A stretch of 42,673 nucleotides of DNA from Planctomycetota bacterium (GTDB lineage Bacteria > Planctomycetota > Planctomycetia > Pirellulales > Pirellulaceae): the NCBI GenBank assembly GCA_029259935.1, contig JAJDEH010000479.1, positions 1 to 42,673 on the forward strand. The letters run 5' to 3'. Positions 40,943 to 42,673 of this stretch are shown here, piece by piece; the first letter of the stretch is position 1; each line of letters opens with the position of its first letter. The notes beneath the pieces were generated by a model that did no database searches, was not told the DNA's origin, and saw only the letters and a program-made list of their open reading frames with translations. A program made the position numbers and the translations under genes.

Positions 40943-42673
40943 TTATGCGGTCGTTCGATTTGCAAGCAAACATTCCAGGCAAAGCATCCCCACCAAGGCG
41001 AAGATGACCCAATGCCAAATCTCGTCGTCGCGAAGTTCGGCCGTGGTCGGACCGACCGACGCCAGCTTCGTTAGGGCGGGCTCCGCCGAATCCGTGACAT
41101 TTAATTCAAACCGCTCGATGAATTCCTCCGCATCGCAACGGTCGGTTTCTGATTCGCGGGGGCTGACGTTGACGACCTGCCAAAATCGGTCGCGCTCATA
41201 TACACCCGGTTTCACATCGGGCGCGAGATCGGTCAGCGAATCGATCACTTGGTGCCGCACGGGACCTCCTTCGTTGAGTCCCGTCAAGTGGCCGAGCATT
41301 TGGTGAACCAAGGGCAGATAAAGGCGGCTGCGCGCCCAATCACTCCACTGGCGGTCGCAGGCCGAGGTAAACCACAACACCTGGCCACGACCCTTATTAA
41401 GTTCTAAAAGCGCCGGGTCGCCGCCTCGAAACGTGGCCAGCACATGGGCTTGCTCGGTGGGTTCGATTCTTGTGTAACCGTGGAACCCCAGCCGGCGCAG
41501 ATCGCCGTGTTGAGGATCGTTGAAAGCGGTGAAGATCGAATGCCGTTCATCCCATTCTCGGATTCGCCACGGCAAGTCGTTCGACTGCCGAGCCCCGCGG
41601 ATCGCTCCGGGCGAGAGCCCGACGGTTTTCAAAGCTTCATAACCATCCGATTCGACCTTGTCGCCGCAAAAGACGACCACCCCGCCTCCCTGCTCAACAA
41701 ATTCACCGAGGCGTTTCGCGTCGTCGGGATTGATGCTGGACACATTCGCCAACACAACCAGATCTTGCCCTTCGAGGTCGGGAAGCACGCCATCGTGAGG
41801 CACGATGGTTGGCTGGTAAGGAGTATCTGGAAATGACTCGCCGGGCGGAGCCAAACGCAAGGCAGCTTCTAGGAAATACGTTTCGCCCAGTACGGCTGAT
41901 GCGTGCGGCTGACCATCGACGACCAGCACGTTCCAACGCGGCGCGGCCATCACGGCCAAGTACCGCTTGTTATCGAATCGCAAGTCGTCATCCGCGTCTT
42001 CGACCTCAACTTCCACCTGGCCTTGCCAAAACCCAGGTTGGAGATCTTCGATTTCGAATTCAAACGTTTCCAGCGCGCCGGGGGCGAGGTTAATTTGCTG
42101 TTGCTTGTTGTAGCTGCGGCGTTCGCTGCGCAAGAACAATCGCACCGTTAACGGTTCACGAGGAAAGGGGCTTGAATTCAGAATGGTGGCGGCCACGGTC
42201 GCGGTCTCGCCTGGACGAATCAAGGTTCTCGATAGATCGGCGGCGGTCACGGCGACGTTGCTCGGCGATCCCTGCCCCAGTTCGTGCAAACGCACCTTCA
42301 CGTCCCGAGGCATGGATTGCATGTCGCTCCAATCGAATCCCGAACGCTGAAAGTCCGTAAATACGTGCAGCTCTTTTTCGCCCGCCCCCGAATTGACGCA
42401 AATATCGCGTGCCCAGGCCAACGCGGCTCCGTAGTCAGTTGCACAATACGCGGTCTCGGAAGCTTGCAACTGGCTGACGACGTCGCCGTCTAACTGACCG
42501 CCAAGCGGCCTCACCTTATGGTCGAAAAAGGCAACCTCCACGCGAGTATTTTTGTCGCTCGCTTTGATCACTTTCCGTGCCTGAGCAACGGCTTCCTCCA
42601 CGAGGTTGGTGCCTTGGCCCTCGGCTTGCATGCTGGCCGAGCGGTCGATCAGGATGGCGACAAATTGCTCATG
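40943..42673 (-). CDS. BatA/VWA-type membrane protein (5' end outside window)
   Basis: At least 576 residues are visible; the frame runs off the right edge. The first visible residues read HEQFVAILIDRSASMQ, with MIDAS DRSAS, the start of a VWA domain that continues with TDYGAALAWARDIC and LHVFTDFQRSGFDW. A CARDB-like beta domain follows. Then comes a GATase-like segment (QDLVVLANVSSINPDDAKRL, EQGGGVVVFCGDKV, GRGQVLWFTSACDRQWSDWA) and a C-terminal helix (WHWVIFALVGMLCLECLLA). This matches BatA-type proteins from planctomycete MoxR clusters, and a MoxR ATPase and DUF58 gene would be expected further upstream, outside the window. Confidence 0.85.
   Translation of the reverse strand, partial: HEQFVAILIDRSASMQAEGQGTNLVEEAVAQARKVIKASDKNTRVEVAFFDHKVRPLGGQLDGDVVSQLQASETAYCATDYGAALAWARDICVNSGAGEKELHVFTDFQRSGFDWSDMQSMPRDVKVRLHELGQGSPSNVAVTAADLSRTLIRPGETATVAATILNSSPFPREPLTVRLFLRSERRSYNKQQQINLAPGALETFEFEIEDLQPGFWQGQVEVEVEDADDDLRFDNKRYLAVMAAPRWNVLVVDGQPHASAVLGETYFLEAALRLAPPGESFPDTPYQPTIVPHDGVLPDLEGQDLVVLANVSSINPDDAKRLGEFVEQGGGVVVFCGDKVESDGYEALKTVGLSPGAIRGARQSNDLPWRIREWDERHSIFTAFNDPQHGDLRRLGFHGYTRIEPTEQAHVLATFRGGDPALLELNKGRGQVLWFTSACDRQWSDWARSRLYLPLVHQMLGHLTGLNEGGPVRHQVIDSLTDLAPDVKPGVYERDRFWQVVNVSPRESETDRCDAEEFIERFELNVTDSAEPALTKLASVGPTTAELRDDEIWHWVIFALVGMLCLECLLANRTTA

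Overview
The window looks like chromosomal DNA of a planctomycete, most likely of the Pirellulales type. The basis is gene content: a PSCyt/DUF1587-DUF1592-DUF1588-DUF1585 cytochrome-like protein beside a Tat-exported DUF1552 protein, an FG-GAP lipoprotein with a c-type haem motif, a formylglycine sulfatase, a Tat-exported TIM-barrel epimerase-like protein, and a BatA / large coiled-coil / VWA membrane cluster. Shine-Dalgarno sites are scarce, and a tRNA-Ile/tRNA-Ala pair lies away from any rRNA gene. All functional calls come from reading motifs; no database search was possible.

Layout. 1-172: 3' end of a small YjfB-like motility-type protein. 183-264: three short palindromic repeat units between convergent genes. 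290-9022: a tripartite RND efflux set (permease and adaptor overlapping by 4 nt, and a TolC-like outer-membrane protein). A beta-lactamase-like serine hydrolase fused to a second domain lies between adaptor and TolC on the opposite strand. A decayed fragment of an adaptor gene lies at about 5000-5215. 9228-10913: a small membrane protein and an M48 metalloprotease. 11234-15290: a regulatory island with a LuxR-type regulator lacking the phospho-acceptor Asp, a sigma-54 activator with a degenerate receiver, a CheX-like protein and a zinc-ribbon membrane protein. The two regulators are separated by an AT-rich spacer with two palindromes and a -24/-12-like site. 15387-17294: an exported TlpA-like redoxin. 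17492-17886: a sigma-70 promoter, tRNA-Ile(GAT), tRNA-Ala(TGC) and a hairpin.

18132-19931: about 115 bp carrying the leader and first 15 codons of the fused MFS/spermidine-synthase-like gene is duplicated. The two copies bracket a frameshifted HEAT-repeat gene remnant. 19887-24884: a co-directional run of the fused MFS/spermidine-synthase-like protein, a class III aminotransferase and a sulfatase. 25104-26657: FG-GAP/c-haem lipoprotein. 26713-30352: DUF1592/DUF1552 pair on the minus strand. 30572-34594: ornithine cyclodeaminase/mu-crystallin family protein, DUF481-like outer-membrane protein, TIM-barrel protein and an exported hypothetical protein. 34677-42673: minus-strand cluster of a BatA-like VWA protein (cut by the window edge), a 1188-residue DUF4175-like membrane coiled-coil protein with a very acidic linker, and an 839-residue VWA protein.

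The parts most worth following up are the receiver-defective regulatory island with its spacer, the leader duplication around the HEAT remnant, the orphan Ile/Ala tRNA pair, and the VWA/coiled-coil envelope cluster.
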